Shown: one piece after another, positions 37,026 through 47,098 of the stretch
Layout: the number at the start of each line of letters is the position of its first letter
How positions within the stretch are numbered: the stretch's first letter is position 1
Source: Mycobacterium simiae
GTDB taxonomy: Bacteria > Actinomycetota > Actinomycetes > Mycobacteriales > Mycobacteriaceae
Length of the DNA: 64,000 nt
Assembly (NCBI RefSeq): GCF_010727605.1
Contig: NZ_AP022568.1
Span: forward strand, 4,836,001 to 4,900,000
Reading direction: 5' to 3'
Program-made: the position numbers and the translations under genes
The notes under the pieces: model-generated
Told to the model about the DNA's origin: nothing
The model's input: only the letters and a program-made list of their open reading frames with translations
The model's database searches: none

Positions 37026-37364
37026 TTAGGCCGTCGGTGCCCGATCCCGTTGCAACAGCAGCGCTCCCGCGATACCGACCAGTCCGATCAGCGTCAACGG
37101 GATCGTCCAGGCGCGCCGACTACCGAGCGACGATTCGCACTGCGCCACGTAGTCGGTGTGCGGAACGATTTGGTTGACGATCGGGATGTTCGCCACGCTC
37201 TTGTCGTTGGCGTTGCGCGCCGCCGTCAGGTCGGAGACGGCGCCGTTGCCGCAGGAAACGGAGTTGCCGTTGCCGTCCGAGACCTTCACCGGCACCAAAA
37301 GCCCGATCACGCCCACTAGTAAGAGCACGGCGGCCAGGCCAAGTATCACCCGTCGCACCGTCAT
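37026..37364 (-). CDS. Small two-helix membrane protein, unknown function
   Basis: The 112-aa protein has an N-terminal helix, VILGLAAVLLLVGVIGLLV, and a C-terminal helix, AWTIPLTLIGLVGIAGALLL. The ~55-residue loop between them has two cysteines (NSVSCGNGA and AQCESSLG) that may be disulfide-linked outside the membrane. The arrangement is common in mycobacterial membrane proteins of unknown role. It is on the strand opposite its neighbours. Confidence 0.78.
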   Translation of the reverse strand: MTVRRVILGLAAVLLLVGVIGLLVPVKVSDGNGNSVSCGNGAVSDLTAARNANDKSVANIPIVNQIVPHTDYVAQCESSLGSRRAWTIPLTLIGLVGIAGALLLQRDRAPTA

Positions 37365-37518
37365 ATTTCGCCTCCTGTCGAGTACCGGTCGAAGGGGAGA
37401 CTAGCCAGCCGAACAGCTGGCTAAACGGTGAACTTGTCGGCATCGGTCCAGGCCGGCGCGCTTGGCCCGCGCCGAGCGGGGTAACCCGCTGCCAGGCACG
37501 CCGAGCGAAAGGATTCCG

Positions 37519-37983
37519 ATGACATCCAAGGAGCAGATGGCCACCAGTCGCGAGGTGCGGGCCTCGCGCCAGCAGGTTTGGGACACGATAGCCGATGGAT
37601 GGACCTACACCCAGTGGGTGGTCGGCAACAGCCGCACCCGCGCGGTCGACTCACACTGGCCGCAGCCGGGGTCCGTAATCCGGCACTCGGTCGGGGTGTG
37701 GCCGTTGGTGATCAACGACAAAACCGTGGTCGAAAGCTGTACTCCCGGTGCGGAGCTCGTTCTGCGAGCACACGGCAGGCCCTTCGGGGTCGCCCGAATA
37801 ACGCTGCGGCTCACCGATACTCCGGGCGGATGCCGAATCGACATGATCGAGGTCCCGGCCGAAGGCCCGATGAAGATCATCCCCGACCGGCTGGCCCTGG
37901 CCGCCGTCTACCCCCGTAACCGGGAATGCCTATTGCGGCTCGCAGCGCTGGCCGAACGGCTTGAGCCGAGCGAGGTCGACTAG
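37519..37983 (+). CDS. SRPBCC (polyketide cyclase/START-like) protein
   Basis: The 154-aa protein starts at ATG 37519, preceded by GAAAGGA. The beginning TSREVRASRQQVWDTIADGW and the later VVESCTPGAELVLRA and CRIDMIEVPAEGP segments follow the SRPBCC helix-grip fold. These proteins bind hydrophobic ligands; no substrate is known. It ends three bases before the GTG of the FAD-dependent oxidoreductase, so the two form a pair and perhaps work on the same lipid or polyketide-like molecule. The functional link is inference. Confidence 0.85.
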   Translation: MTSKEQMATSREVRASRQQVWDTIADGWTYTQWVVGNSRTRAVDSHWPQPGSVIRHSVGVWPLVINDKTVVESCTPGAELVLRAHGRPFGVARITLRLTDTPGGCRIDMIEVPAEGPMKIIPDRLALAAVYPRNRECLLRLAALAERLEPSEVD

Positions 37984-37986
37984 TCC

Positions 37987-39585
37987 GTGGCCGCGCAGAC
38001 GGTCGACGCGGTCGTCGTCGGCGCCGGCCATCACGGGCTGGTCGCGGCGGCGATGCTCGCCGACGCCGGCTGGGACGTGCTGGTGCTCGAGGCCCAGCCA
38101 GAACCGGGCGGCGCGGTGCGTAGCGCGGAACTGACACCCGGTTACGTCACCGACCTGTTCAGCTCGTTCTACCCGATGACGGTGGCATCACCGGCCATGG
38201 CGGCACTCGGGCTCGAGGACCACGGCCTACGCTGGTCACGCGCACCGGCCGTGGTCGGCCACGCGCGCAGCGCGAATGATGACGATCCGCCCGTCGTGTA
38301 CCCCGACCCGGCGCGCACCGCGGCGGAGTTCGACCGCCGCACCGCCGGCGACGGGGAAAACTGGCTGCGCCTGCTGGGGCTGTGGGACAGGGTGAAAAAG
38401 CCGCTGCTGGACGCCATCCTGGCGCCGTTTCCGCCGGTGCGGCCGCTGCTGACGTTGTTGCACAAGCTCGGGACATCGGAGGCGTTGCGACTGGCGAACC
38501 TGTTGGTGCAGCCAGCGGCCGCCATGGCAGAACAGCTTTTCGACGGCGACGCGCCGCGAGTTTTGCTGCTGGGCAACGCTTTACACGCCGACATTCCGTT
38601 GGACGCCCCGGGCAGCGGGGTGATGGGCCTGTTGATGACAATGCTCGCCCAGGACCGCGGCTGGCCGGTGCCGGTTGGCGGATCGGGCCAATTGACGGCG
38701 GCGTTGGTCCGGCGTGCTCGTTCGGCGGGAGCGCGAATCGAGTGCGACCAGAACGTATGTCGCGTTAACGTGCGTGGCGGACGGGCAACCGGGGTGAACA
38801 CCACCGACGGCCGGACGGTCAATGCCCGCCGCGCGGTGCTGGCCGATGTGACGGCGCCGCGGTTGTTCTGCGACATGCTGCCGGCCGATGCCGTCCCGGC
38901 GGGACTGCGCCGCGACCTCACCCATTTCGTATGGGATCCACCCGTGGTGAAGGTCAACTATGCGCTCGACGCCCCGATTCCGTGGCATGCCAAGGCGTTA
39001 CGTGACGTGGGGACTGTTCATCTGGGCGCCGACGGGCCCGGCCTGATCCGCTGGATGGCCGATATCAACACCCGCGCGGTGCCGACGCATCCCTTCATGC
39101 TGCTGGGCCAGACCAGCATCGCCGACCCGACCCGATCACCGTCTGGCACCGAAAGTGTCTGGGCCTACACGCATTTGCCGCGCCACGTGCACGACGACGC
39201 GTCTGCCGAGCGGCTGGCCGAGTCGATGGATCGGGTGATCGAAGCGCACGCACCGGGCTTTGCCTCGCACGTCGTCGGACGCCACCTGCAACGGCCGTCC
39301 GACCTGGAGGCCCACGATGCCAACCTGCACCACGGGGCGCTCAACGGCGGGACCGCGCAACTGCAGCAGATGCTGATCTTTCGTCCGGCGCCCGGGATGG
39401 GCCGGGCCGAAACCCCGATCGAGCGGCTGTATCTGGCCAGCGCGTCGGCCACCCCGGGCGGCTCCGTGCACGGCGCGTGTGGACGCAACGCGGCCAACGC
39501 CGCCCTGGCCGCCGACGGTGTGACCGGCTGGCCGCGCCGCAATCTGCGCCGTGCGGTGTTCTCGCTGCTGACCGGCACGCGCTGA
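37987..39585 (+). CDS. Phytoene dehydrogenase-like FAD-dependent oxidoreductase
   Basis: The 532-aa flavoprotein begins with a dinucleotide-binding motif: VVVGAGHHGLVAAAMLADAG, then DVLVLEAQPEPGGAVRS. Near the C-terminus YLASASATPGGSVHGACGRN matches the conserved amino-oxidase/CrtI-like ending. This is the COG1233 family, which is usually annotated as phytoene desaturase-related, but many members act on other lipids. No carotenoid genes are nearby, so carotenoid work is unlikely to be shown from context. It is coupled to the SRPBCC gene and converges on pepB with a ten-base gap. Confidence 0.88.
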   Translation: MAAQTVDAVVVGAGHHGLVAAAMLADAGWDVLVLEAQPEPGGAVRSAELTPGYVTDLFSSFYPMTVASPAMAALGLEDHGLRWSRAPAVVGHARSANDDDPPVVYPDPARTAAEFDRRTAGDGENWLRLLGLWDRVKKPLLDAILAPFPPVRPLLTLLHKLGTSEALRLANLLVQPAAAMAEQLFDGDAPRVLLLGNALHADIPLDAPGSGVMGLLMTMLAQDRGWPVPVGGSGQLTAALVRRARSAGARIECDQNVCRVNVRGGRATGVNTTDGRTVNARRAVLADVTAPRLFCDMLPADAVPAGLRRDLTHFVWDPPVVKVNYALDAPIPWHAKALRDVGTVHLGADGPGLIRWMADINTRAVPTHPFMLLGQTSIADPTRSPSGTESVWAYTHLPRHVHDDASAERLAESMDRVIEAHAPGFASHVVGRHLQRPSDLEAHDANLHHGALNGGTAQLQQMLIFRPAPGMGRAETPIERLYLASASATPGGSVHGACGRNAANAALAADGVTGWPRRNLRRAVFSLLTGTR

Positions 39586-39595
39586 GCGGCTGTTA

Positions 39596-41152
39596 CTAGC
39601 CCTTTTCGCAGATGTCTTCCAGCACCGCGAACATGGTGCGAGTCGGCACACCGGTGGACCCCTTCGGCGAGTACCCCCACGCGCTGCCGGTGTTGAAGGC
39701 CGGCCCGGCCACGTCGATGTGCACCCAACTGAGCCCGTCGGCGACGAACTCGCGCAGAAAGACCCCGGCGACCAGCATGCCCGCGAAACGCTGCCCGCTG
39801 ATGTTCGACAGGTCGGCCACCGTGGACTTCAGGTCGTCCTTGAGGTCGTCGGGCAACGGCATCGGCCAGCCGTTCTCGCCCACCGCCTGCGAGATCGCCG
39901 CGACCCGGTCGCGGAAGTCGTCGCTGCCCATCACCCCAGGGATGCGCGCACCCAGCGCCACGGTCTGGGCGCCGGTCAGGGTGGAGGTCTCGATCAGATA
40001 GTCCGGGTTGTCCTCGCAGGCGCGCACGATGGCATCGGCGAGGATAAGCCTGCCTTCCGCGTCGGTGTTCTGCACCTCGACGGTGATCCCACCGTATTGG
40101 GTCAGCACGTCACCGGGACGCTGGGCCGTCGCCGAGGGCATGTTCTCGACCATCGGCACGGTGGCGATCACGTCGATCGGAAGTTCCAGCTGTGCGGCCA
40201 GCGCGACGGTCGCGATCACCGCGGCAGCACCGCCCATGTCCGAGGTCATGTGGTGCATTCCCGCCGCCGGCTTGATCGAGATGCCGCCGGTGTCGAACGT
40301 GACACCTTTACCGACCAGGGCGACCTTCTTGGCGTCTTTACGCTTCTTGGCCAGCTTCGACCCGTGGTGGGTCAGTCGCACCAGGCGAGGCGGACGCGAC
40401 GAGCCCTGGCCGACACCGATGACCCCGCCGTAACCGGCCTTCTGCAGCGCTTTCTCGTCGAGCACCTCCACCTCGAGACCCACTGACTCACCCAAAGCTC
40501 TTGCTCGCCTGGCGAATTCGGCGGGATACAGCGCGTTGGGCGGGGTGTTGACGAAGTCTCGGGCGGTGGCGACCGCAGCCGCGACGGCCGCGCCGTGCGC
40601 GCTCTGCCGCTCGGCGTCCTTGGCCGAGCTTTTCGTGGCCAGCACGGTGATCTCGCGCAGCCCTTGGTCTTTCGGCGCCGTCTTGTCGCTACGGAATTCG
40701 GTGAAGCGGTAACTGCCCAGGATCAGACCCTCGACCGCGGCCGACGCGCTGCCGTCGCCGGGCAGTTCGCCCAGTGTGGTGAGCACCGACGCGGTCTTGC
40801 CGAGCGAACGCGCCGCCACACCCGCGGCGCGGCGGATGGTGTCGGCCGGCCACGCGTCCTTCGGCTTACCCAGCCCTATGGTGAGCACGCTGGCCACCGG
40901 CAGCGAGGCAACAACCAGCCGGTGCACCTGTTCGCTGCCGCCGGTGGCGTCCAGCGCCCGCAGCCCGGCCTCGATCTCGGCGACCGCGTCGGCCGAGACA
41001 AACGCCTCGGCCGCGACGACGGTCGCGCCCGGCCGGTCGTCGTCCCCAGTGGAGACGACGGGCACGAGCAACACCGACGCATCGGCGGCGCGTTTAGGCA
41101 GCGACGTGGCGACGGTGACGGAAGGGGCCTGGTATCCGGGTTCGGTGCTCAC
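39596..41152 (-). CDS. pepB: Leucyl aminopeptidase (M17 family)
   Basis: The 518-aa cytosolic aminopeptidase has two-metal site motifs: [16 protein letters not shown] (Lys and Asp ligands), [11 protein letters not shown] and the family signature [13 protein letters not shown]. The N-terminal macro-like domain is divergent, as usual. It removes N-terminal amino acids, preferring leucine, in a hexameric complex. The start is an ATG/GTG-type codon at 41152, giving [18 protein letters not shown]. It is 30 bases downstream of the adenylate cyclase gene on the same strand, so the two may share a transcript. Confidence 0.96.
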   Translation of the reverse strand: MSTEPGYQAPSVTVATSLPKRAADASVLLVPVVSTGDDDRPGATVVAAEAFVSADAVAEIEAGLRALDATGGSEQVHRLVVASLPVASVLTIGLGKPKDAWPADTIRRAAGVAARSLGKTASVLTTLGELPGDGSASAAVEGLILGSYRFTEFRSDKTAPKDQGLREITVLATKSSAKDAERQSAHGAAVAAAVATARDFVNTPPNALYPAEFARRARALGESVGLEVEVLDEKALQKAGYGGVIGVGQGSSRPPRLVRLTHHGSKLAKKRKDAKKVALVGKGVTFDTGGISIKPAAGMHHMTSDMGGAAAVIATVALAAQLELPIDVIATVPMVENMPSATAQRPGDVLTQYGGITVEVQNTDAEGRLILADAIVRACEDNPDYLIETSTLTGAQTVALGARIPGVMGSDDFRDRVAAISQAVGENGWPMPLPDDLKDDLKSTVADLSNISGQRFAGMLVAGVFLREFVADGLSWVHIDVAGPAFNTGSAWGYSPKGSTGVPTRTMFAVLEDICEKG

Positions 41153-41182
41153 GCGTCCTCACCCTAGTCACCGGCAGCGGGC

Positions 41183-42286
41183 CTAGCTCGGCAGCGTCCC
41201 GGCGTGCAGATCGAACGCGCTGACCGGGGCGTCAAAACCCTTGAGTGTCAACGGGCCCTGGGCGACCGCCGGCCGGTCCGGCAGCGCGTCGCGCAGCTCG
41301 ACGGTGGCCAGGATCTGTTCTGGCGCCGCCGCAGCCACCAGCCGCGCGGCCAGGTTGACCGGGTTTCCGAAGTAGTCGCCGTTGATCGCCACCACCGTGC
41401 CGTAGGCGAGCCCCGCCCGCACTTGCAGCCCTTCCTCGCGGGCCTTCGGGTGCTCGACGAGGTCGATCGCCGCCTGCAGCAACCGGTCCGGCGCCGAGCT
41501 CACCCACATCACCTCGTCGCCGATGAACTTCACCACCCGGCCGCCGTCGGCATGCACCACATCGGAGACCGTGCCGGCGAATTCGTTGAGCAGATACGAC
41601 AGCTGCGCGGGGGTCAGCGCCTGCGTCAACGCGGTGAAACCGGACAGATCGGCGAACCCCACGCCGCACACCACCGCCGCCGAAGTGTCGCGAAGGACGT
41701 CCTCGAAGTGCGTCCGAGCGCTGATCAGGTGGTGGCGATGCACGACGTCGATCAGCGCCCCGAGCCGCGGCACGAACTCGGCGACCGCACGATAGGCCTG
41801 CGCGGTAGCCAGTTCGTCGCGCGTGTGGGTCATCTGAATGTCCGGTGTCCCGGCGCGGATCATCGTCGACTCGGCCTCGGCGAGCCGGGCCATCGCGACT
41901 CCCAACACCCGCAGCAGGCCGTGCGCGCCGTCTTGGCCGACCACAGCTTTGATCGCCAGCCAGGTTTGCAGGGCGTCGACGTCGGCCTGGCTCAACACGG
42001 GAACATCGGGACCCGCGGCGGTCAAGCCGAGCAACGCCCAGGCGCGGGCGACCTCCTCGGCGGTCACACCGAGCTGCTGCGCCGCGGCCGCGAACGTGTA
42101 GACCGGCCGCCCCGACCACGACAGCACGTCGCCGGGCAGGCCGAACAGCCGGCCACGGCGTTCCGCGTCGACCATCTCCTCGGTTGAAAAGCCCAGCTCG
42201 TCCAGATACTTGATCAGATCGGCCCGCGCGTGCGCGTTGGCCACCCCGGCGGCCTCAAGCGCATCGAAGTCCAGGGAATCGGACAT
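41183..42286 (-). CDS. Class III adenylate cyclase (Rv2212-like)
   Basis: The 367-aa protein has an N-terminal regulatory domain (to about 180) of the mycobacterial pH-responsive cyclase type, beginning [20 protein letters not shown]. The C-terminal class III catalytic domain has [15 protein letters not shown] (first metal Asp), [11 protein letters not shown] (second Asp) and [16 protein letters not shown] 42286 (MSDSLDF) was chosen because the conserved N-terminal domain begins there. A longer reading would translate the GC-rich repeats upstream. In M. tuberculosis Rv2212 is an active cyclase stimulated by acid pH and fatty acids, inferred for this protein. Confidence 0.93.
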   Translation of the reverse strand: MSDSLDFDALEAAGVANAHARADLIKYLDELGFSTEEMVDAERRGRLFGLPGDVLSWSGRPVYTFAAAAQQLGVTAEEVARAWALLGLTAAGPDVPVLSQADVDALQTWLAIKAVVGQDGAHGLLRVLGVAMARLAEAESTMIRAGTPDIQMTHTRDELATAQAYRAVAEFVPRLGALIDVVHRHHLISARTHFEDVLRDTSAAVVCGVGFADLSGFTALTQALTPAQLSYLLNEFAGTVSDVVHADGGRVVKFIGDEVMWVSSAPDRLLQAAIDLVEHPKAREEGLQVRAGLAYGTVVAINGDYFGNPVNLAARLVAAAAPEQILATVELRDALPDRPAVAQGPLTLKGFDAPVSAFDLHAGTLPS

Positions 42287-42332
42287 CCACCCAAGTCTGC
42301 CAGGCGCACGCGCTCGGTAGAACTGCTCGCTT

Positions 42333-42425
42333 CTCCTCCCGCCGCGGACCGGCGGGCATCGTCGCGAGCGGGGTGGGATCGCTCGCTCCTCCTCCCGCCG
42401 CGGACCGGCGGGCATCGTCGCGAGC
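42333..42425. repeat. Two 37-bp direct repeats (56-bp period) with internal hairpin
   Basis: CTCCTCCCGCCGCGGACCGG and the following 17 bases occur identically at 42333-42369 and 42389-42425. Each copy holds an inverted CCGCC...GGCGG element and ends GCATCGTCGCGAGC. The pair lies between the divergent cyclase and gcvT genes, covering the likely gcvT leader: the second copy ends 15 bases before its GTG. They look like an interspersed repeat family, since their translation gives the Arg/Pro/Gly-rich pattern often seen in mis-annotated ends. Copy number elsewhere cannot be judged here. Confidence 0.75.
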
Positions 42426-42439
42426 TAGGGTGGACCGTC

Positions 42440-43543
42440 GTGAGCGATGCATCCGAGTCGATCAAGGGACCGCTGGAAGACCGCCATCGCCAGCTGGGCG
42501 CCAGTTTCGCCGAGTTCGGCGGCTGGCTGATGCCGGTGTCCTACGCGGGCACCGTCAGTGAGCACAACGCGACGCGAAATGCCGTGGGGCTGTTCGATGT
42601 CAGCCACCTCGGCAAGGCGCTGGTCCGCGGGCCCGGCGCAGCCCAATTCGTGAACTCGGCACTGACCAACGACCTGGGCCGGATCGGTCCGGGCAAGGCT
42701 CAATACACGCTGTGCTGCACCGAATCCGGTGGCGTCATCGACGACCTGATCGCCTACTACGTCGCCGACGACGAGATCTTCCTGGTGCCCAATGCGGCCA
42801 ATACCGCTGCGGTGGTCGAGGCGCTGCAAGCCTCGGCGCCGGACGGGGTGACGATCACCAACGAGCACCGCTCCTACGCGGTGCTGGCCGTGCAGGGGCC
42901 GCGGTCCTCGGCGGTGCTCGGCGAGCTCGGGCTGCCGACCGAGATGGACTACATGGCCTACGCCGACGCGTCGTTCGGGGGGGTGCCGGTGCGGGTCTGC
43001 CGGACCGGATACACCGGCGAACACGGCTATGAACTGCTACCGCCCTGGGACTCCGCGGGCGTGGTGTTCGACGCGCTGGTGACGGCGGTGTCCACCGCGG
43101 GCGGCGAGCCGGCCGGCCTCGGCGCCCGCGACACCCTGCGCACCGAGATGGGTTATCCACTGCACGGTCACGAGCTCTCGCTGGACATCTCGCCGCTGCA
43201 GGCACGTTGCGGCTGGGCGATCGGATGGAACAAGGAAGCCTTCTTCGGCCGCGACGCGCTGCTGGCTGAGAAGTCGGCCGGACCGCGGCGGTTGCTGCGC
43301 GGGCTGCGGATGGTGGGGCGTGGGGTGTTGCGGCCCGGGCTGACGGTCTTGGCCGCCGACAAACCCGTCGGGATCACTACCTCCGGAACCTTCTCGCCGA
43401 CGCTGCAGGCCGGCATCGCGCTGGCGCTGATCGACACCGACGCGGGGATCGAGGACGGTCAGCAAATCACGGTCGACGTGCGCGGCCGGTCCGTCGACTG
43501 TGCAGTGGTGCGCCCGCCATTCGTCGAGCTGAAAACCCGTTAG
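42440..43543 (+). CDS. gcvT: Aminomethyltransferase (glycine cleavage T protein)
   Basis: The 367-aa protein starts at GTG 42440 ([17 protein letters not shown]). Family features are [61 protein letters not shown] and [19 protein letters not shown]. It transfers the aminomethyl unit from lipoamide-bound GcvH to tetrahydrofolate. GcvP and GcvH are not in the window; lipoate genes are nearby but not adjacent. The reading can extend upstream to 42230, but that sequence covers the repeat pair and the start of the cyclase, so the short start is preferred. Confidence 0.96.
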   Translation: MSDASESIKGPLEDRHRQLGASFAEFGGWLMPVSYAGTVSEHNATRNAVGLFDVSHLGKALVRGPGAAQFVNSALTNDLGRIGPGKAQYTLCCTESGGVIDDLIAYYVADDEIFLVPNAANTAAVVEALQASAPDGVTITNEHRSYAVLAVQGPRSSAVLGELGLPTEMDYMAYADASFGGVPVRVCRTGYTGEHGYELLPPWDSAGVVFDALVTAVSTAGGEPAGLGARDTLRTEMGYPLHGHELSLDISPLQARCGWAIGWNKEAFFGRDALLAEKSAGPRRLLRGLRMVGRGVLRPGLTVLAADKPVGITTSGTFSPTLQAGIALALIDTDAGIEDGQQITVDVRGRSVDCAVVRPPFVELKTR

Positions 43544-43598
43544 CGCGCCACGATTCACGCGGGAAAAACCCATTGGCACGCGCATATAGAATCGGCGC

Positions 43599-44705
43599 AT
43601 GACGAGCGGCCTTCTCGCGTTCACCGTTCAACGCGCGTCTAATCCTGCAAGTGGCGCGGAGCGGGAATCAATCCTGGCCGACCCCGGTTTCGGCAAATTT
43701 TTCACCGACCACATGGTCTCGGTCGATTACGACGACGGGCAGGGCTGGCACAACGCACATGTCATCCCGTACGGCCCGATCCAGCTGGATCCGTCGGCGA
43801 TCGTGCTGCACTATGCGCAAGAGGTGTTCGAGGGACTCAAGGCCTACCGGTGGACAGATGGCTCGATCGTGTCGTTCCGGCCCGATGCCAACGCCGCGCG
43901 AATGCGGTCCTCGGCGCGACGCCTCGCGATCCCGGAGCTGCCCGACGAGATCTTCCTGGAATCGCTGCGTCAGCTCATCGCCGTCGACAACGACTGGGTG
44001 CCCCAAGCTGGCGGCGAAGAGTCGCTGTATCTGCGGCCGTTCATCATTGCCACCGAAACCGGCCTGGGCGTGCGCCCGGCCAAGCGTTACCGATACCTGC
44101 TGATCGCTTCACCGGCCGGGGCGTACTTCCGCAACGGCATCAACCCCGTCGACGTGTGGGTGTCAACGGAATACGTGCGGGCCAGCCCCGGCGGCACCGG
44201 CGCGGCCAAGTTTGGTGGCAACTACGCGGCATCGCTGCTGGCGCAGGCCGAAGCCGCGGAAAACGGTTGCGACCAAGTGGTTTGGCTTGACGCGGTCGAG
44301 CGTCGCTACGTCGAAGAGATGGGCGGCATGAATCTGTTCTTCGTGCTCGGCAGCGGCGGCACGTCGCGGCTGGTCACCCCGGAGTTGTCCGGCTCGCTGC
44401 TGCCCGGCATCACACGGGATTCGTTGCTGCAGTTGGCCACTGACGCCGGCTTCGCCGTCGAGGAGCGCAAGATCGACATCGACGAGTGGCAGAAGAAAGC
44501 GGCCGAGGGAGAGATCACCGAGGTCTTCGCCTGCGGCACCGCCGCCGTCATCACCCCGGTCGCGCGGGTCAAGTACGGCGACACCGAGTTCACCATCGCC
44601 GACGGCCAACCCGGTGAAGTGACGATGGCGTTGCGCGACACCCTGACCGGCATTCAGCGCGGTACCTTCGCCGACACCCACGGCTGGATGTCACGGCTGG
44701 GCTAG
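43599..44705 (+). CDS. ilvE: Branched-chain-amino-acid aminotransferase
   Basis: The 368-aa class IV PLP aminotransferase catalyses the final step of valine, leucine and isoleucine synthesis. Motifs are [16 protein letters not shown], the PLP lysine in [39 protein letters not shown] and [14 protein letters not shown]. The ATG at 43599 follows gcvT by 55 bases. Its length is that of the M. tuberculosis enzyme. It converges on cobS; the extra membrane gene known between them in M. tuberculosis is not present. Confidence 0.97.
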   Translation: MTSGLLAFTVQRASNPASGAERESILADPGFGKFFTDHMVSVDYDDGQGWHNAHVIPYGPIQLDPSAIVLHYAQEVFEGLKAYRWTDGSIVSFRPDANAARMRSSARRLAIPELPDEIFLESLRQLIAVDNDWVPQAGGEESLYLRPFIIATETGLGVRPAKRYRYLLIASPAGAYFRNGINPVDVWVSTEYVRASPGGTGAAKFGGNYAASLLAQAEAAENGCDQVVWLDAVERRYVEEMGGMNLFFVLGSGGTSRLVTPELSGSLLPGITRDSLLQLATDAGFAVEERKIDIDEWQKKAAEGEITEVFACGTAAVITPVARVKYGDTEFTIADGQPGEVTMALRDTLTGIQRGTFADTHGWMSRLG

Positions 44706-44719
44706 CCCGCCCGACGTCG

Positions 44720-45478
44720 TCAGCAGCGCGCCAGTCCCGCCAGCGTCACCGCCGCGACCGTCGTGGTCACCTCGATCGCGGCGCCCAGCACGTCGCCGGT
44801 GATGCCGCCGAACCGGCGCACACAATGCGCGACCAGCACCGCCGCGCAGCACATCGCCAGCAGCATCGCGACCGGCCCCTGCCACGGCCGTGGACCCGCC
44901 ACCACCGAAACGCCGAGCAGCACCGCGATCCAGGCCGCCACCACCGCAATCGGCTGTGTCCCGGCGACATGCACGCCCAGGGTGCTCCCGGCGGCCGCCG
45001 GCACCGGCCGGCGGCAGGCCAACACGGCTGCCACCCGGCCGGCGGCGACAGCCACCACGATCGCGGCCAGCCCGTGCCGCCCGGCCGCGGCGAGCGCCGC
45101 AAATGCCAGCCCCTGCAACGCGATTACCAGCACGACCGCCGCCACGCCGAAGGGGCCCGTCGACCCGTCGCGCATCACCGACAGCGCGCGCTGCGGCGGC
45201 CCGTAGCAGCCCAACCCGTCGGCCGTATCTGCAACACCGTCGATATGCAAGCCACGGGTGGCCAGCAAAAGCGTTGTCACCGCAAGGAATCCGGACAGCG
45301 GGCTGGACGTGCCGAATGCCATGACACCACCCCAGGTCACCCCCGCAGCCAGCAGCCCGAGCACCGCGCCGACAAGCGGTAGCGCCGTCAGGGCGCCTCG
45401 ACCCATCGCGGCACTACGCGACGCCGGCACGGGCAGCACCGTGCCGAATGCGAAAGCTGTTGCCAGCGAAGGAATCAC
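44720..45478 (-). CDS. cobS: Adenosylcobinamide-GDP ribazoletransferase (cobalamin 5'-phosphate synthase)
   Basis: The 252-aa integral-membrane enzyme starts [17 protein letters not shown] after GTG 45478. Characteristic [15 protein letters not shown] (metal-binding Asp cluster) is near residue 75 and [14 protein letters not shown] near 98. It joins alpha-ribazole phosphate to adenosylcobinamide-GDP, completing the cobalamin lower loop. Several hydrophobic helices are evident. The GTG overlaps the cobT stop (GTGA), and it is the last gene of DUF3043-cobU-cobT-cobS. Confidence 0.94.
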   Translation of the reverse strand: MIPSLATAFAFGTVLPVPASRSAAMGRGALTALPLVGAVLGLLAAGVTWGGVMAFGTSSPLSGFLAVTTLLLATRGLHIDGVADTADGLGCYGPPQRALSVMRDGSTGPFGVAAVVLVIALQGLAFAALAAAGRHGLAAIVVAVAAGRVAAVLACRRPVPAAAGSTLGVHVAGTQPIAVVAAWIAVLLGVSVVAGPRPWQGPVAMLLAMCCAAVLVAHCVRRFGGITGDVLGAAIEVTTTVAAVTLAGLARC

Positions 45479-46536
45479 GATGGGGCGACCGGCGGGCCGG
45501 CGTCGTCGGAGACCCCGGCCTCGGCAAAGGTCGCCATCGAGGCCAGCGCGGCCACCGCGGCGCGCAGCACCGGCAGTGCCAGCGCCGCACCGCTGCCCTC
45601 GCCGAGCCGCATCCGCAGATCCAGCAGCGGCTCCAACTCCAGCGCGGCCAGCGCCAGCGCGTGGCCCGGTTCGGTGGACCGGTGTCCCGCCTGCCACCAG
45701 TGGCGCGCGCCCGGGGCCAGGCGCTCGGCGACCAGCGCGGCGGCCGTCACCGCCATGCCGTCGAGCAGCAGCGGGGTACGCCGCACCGCGGCCTGCGCGC
45801 AAAACCCGGCCAGCGCAGCCAAATCCGCACCGCCGCAACTGCGTAACAGCGCGACCGGGTCGGGCAGCACCGGCCTGGTCCGGAACAACGCGTCGCGAAT
45901 CGCGGCCGTCTTGCGACCCCAGCCGGCGTCGTCGATCCCGGATCCGAATCCGACCACCGCGACCGGCTCGGCGTTGGTCAGCGCCGCCACCAGCACCGCG
46001 GCCGGGGTGGTGTTGCCGATGCCCATATCGCCGGCGATCAACAGGTCGGCGCCCGCGTCGACCTCTTCGTCGGCGATGCGGCGCCCCGCCGAGATCGCCG
46101 CCGCGGTCTGCTCGTCGGTCAATGCGTCCTGCACCGCGATGTCGCCGCTGCCGCGGCGCACCTTGTCCGCGCCGATCCGCTCGGATCGCGGCTCGGCGTC
46201 CACCGCCAGGTCGGCGACCCGCACCGTCGCATCGGCGATCGCGGCCAGTGTGTTGATCGCGGCCCCGCCGGCGTCGATGTTGGCCACCATTTGCGCGGTC
46301 ACCTCCGGCGGGTACGCCGATACCCCGGAGCGGGCGACGCCGTGATCGCCGGCGAACACCACCACCCGGGCTCGCTCGAACTGCCGTGGCGGGCACTGCC
46401 CCTGACACGACGTGACCCACACGGACAGGTCCTCGAGGCGGCCCAGCGCGCCGCGCGGCTTGGTCAGGGTGTCCTGGCGGGCGCGGGCAGCCGCCGCGGC
46501 AGCCGCGTCGGGCGGTGTGATCGGCGGAAACTCCAT
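45475..46536 (-). CDS. cobT: Nicotinate-nucleotide:dimethylbenzimidazole phosphoribosyltransferase
   Basis: The 353-aa protein begins [20 protein letters not shown]. Conserved segments are [51 protein letters not shown] and [18 protein letters not shown], with a C-terminal [12 protein letters not shown] containing the catalytic Glu. It activates the lower base as alpha-ribazole phosphate for CobS. ATG 46536 or GTG 46539 may be used; both overlap the cobU stop. Translational coupling on both sides marks a tight cobUTS operon. Confidence 0.95.
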   Translation of the reverse strand: MEFPPITPPDAAAAAAARARQDTLTKPRGALGRLEDLSVWVTSCQGQCPPRQFERARVVVFAGDHGVARSGVSAYPPEVTAQMVANIDAGGAAINTLAAIADATVRVADLAVDAEPRSERIGADKVRRGSGDIAVQDALTDEQTAAAISAGRRIADEEVDAGADLLIAGDMGIGNTTPAAVLVAALTNAEPVAVVGFGSGIDDAGWGRKTAAIRDALFRTRPVLPDPVALLRSCGGADLAALAGFCAQAAVRRTPLLLDGMAVTAAALVAERLAPGARHWWQAGHRSTEPGHALALAALELEPLLDLRMRLGEGSGAALALPVLRAAVAALASMATFAEAGVSDDAGPPVAPS

Positions 46537-47072
46537 CACGCCTCCGACACTTTGATCGATACCGGCTGACCCGCCACCACCAACACCACCCGCTCGCACA
46601 GCGCCGCGACACGCTGGTTGAGCGAACCAAGTTCGTCGGCGAAGCGCCGCCCGGCAGCAGTGGCGGGCACCACGGTCAGGCCGACCTCGGGACTGACCAA
46701 AACCAGCGTCGAGCGGAACGCGCCGATCGCGTCGAGGATCCGCGCAACGGGGTCCGCCACCGACCCGTTCTCCCAGGCGTCGTGGTGATCCAGCGTCCCG
46801 GTCAACCAGGTGCCCAGGTCGTCGACGAGCGTCGGGGTATCCGGTGACCGCCCCAATTCGGTTGCCACGTCCCGGGTTTCGACCGTCGTCCAGTGCTCGG
46901 GCCGACGGTCGCGATGCAGCGCGACGCGGCGCGCCCAGGCTGTGTCCATGGCGCCGCACGATCCGGGCGCCAGGTAACGCACCGGCTGACCGGACGGCAA
47001 TGCACTGGTGACGGCTTGTTCGGCCCACTCGGATTTACCGGACCGGATGCCGCCGAGCACCAGGGTGCGCAC
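46536..47072 (-). CDS. cobU: Adenosylcobinamide kinase / guanylyltransferase
   Basis: The 178-aa protein has a P-loop at the very start, [18 protein letters not shown], the guanylylated His in [15 protein letters not shown] and [10 protein letters not shown] as Walker B. The C-terminal [20 protein letters not shown] matches the family. It phosphorylates adenosylcobinamide and transfers GMP. GTG 47072 was chosen because the P-loop begins three residues later; earlier codons fall in the DUF3043 gene. In M. tuberculosis the cobU orthologue (Rv0254c) is at a distant locus, so its place here next to cobT is notable. It starts 26 bases after the DUF3043 stop. Confidence 0.94.
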   Translation of the reverse strand: MRTLVLGGIRSGKSEWAEQAVTSALPSGQPVRYLAPGSCGAMDTAWARRVALHRDRRPEHWTTVETRDVATELGRSPDTPTLVDDLGTWLTGTLDHHDAWENGSVADPVARILDAIGAFRSTLVLVSPEVGLTVVPATAAGRRFADELGSLNQRVAALCERVVLVVAGQPVSIKVSEA

Positions 47073-47098
47073 TGGGTCAGCGCGCTTTCGCCAGACGG

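Noticed and set aside
42333..42425. Possible CRISPR array from the two 37-bp repeats
   Set aside because: There are only two units, the intervening 19 bases are too short for a spacer, and no cas genes are nearby.
42230..42439. N-terminal extension of GcvT upstream to 42230
   Set aside because: The added residues translate the 37-bp repeats and the start of the divergent cyclase gene; GTG 42440 begins at the conserved family N-terminus.
44720..46630. A single large minus-strand protein spanning cobS and cobT
   Set aside because: The open frame joins the cobS frame with an out-of-frame shadow of cobT; both genes have clear separate starts and overlapping stop/start codons.
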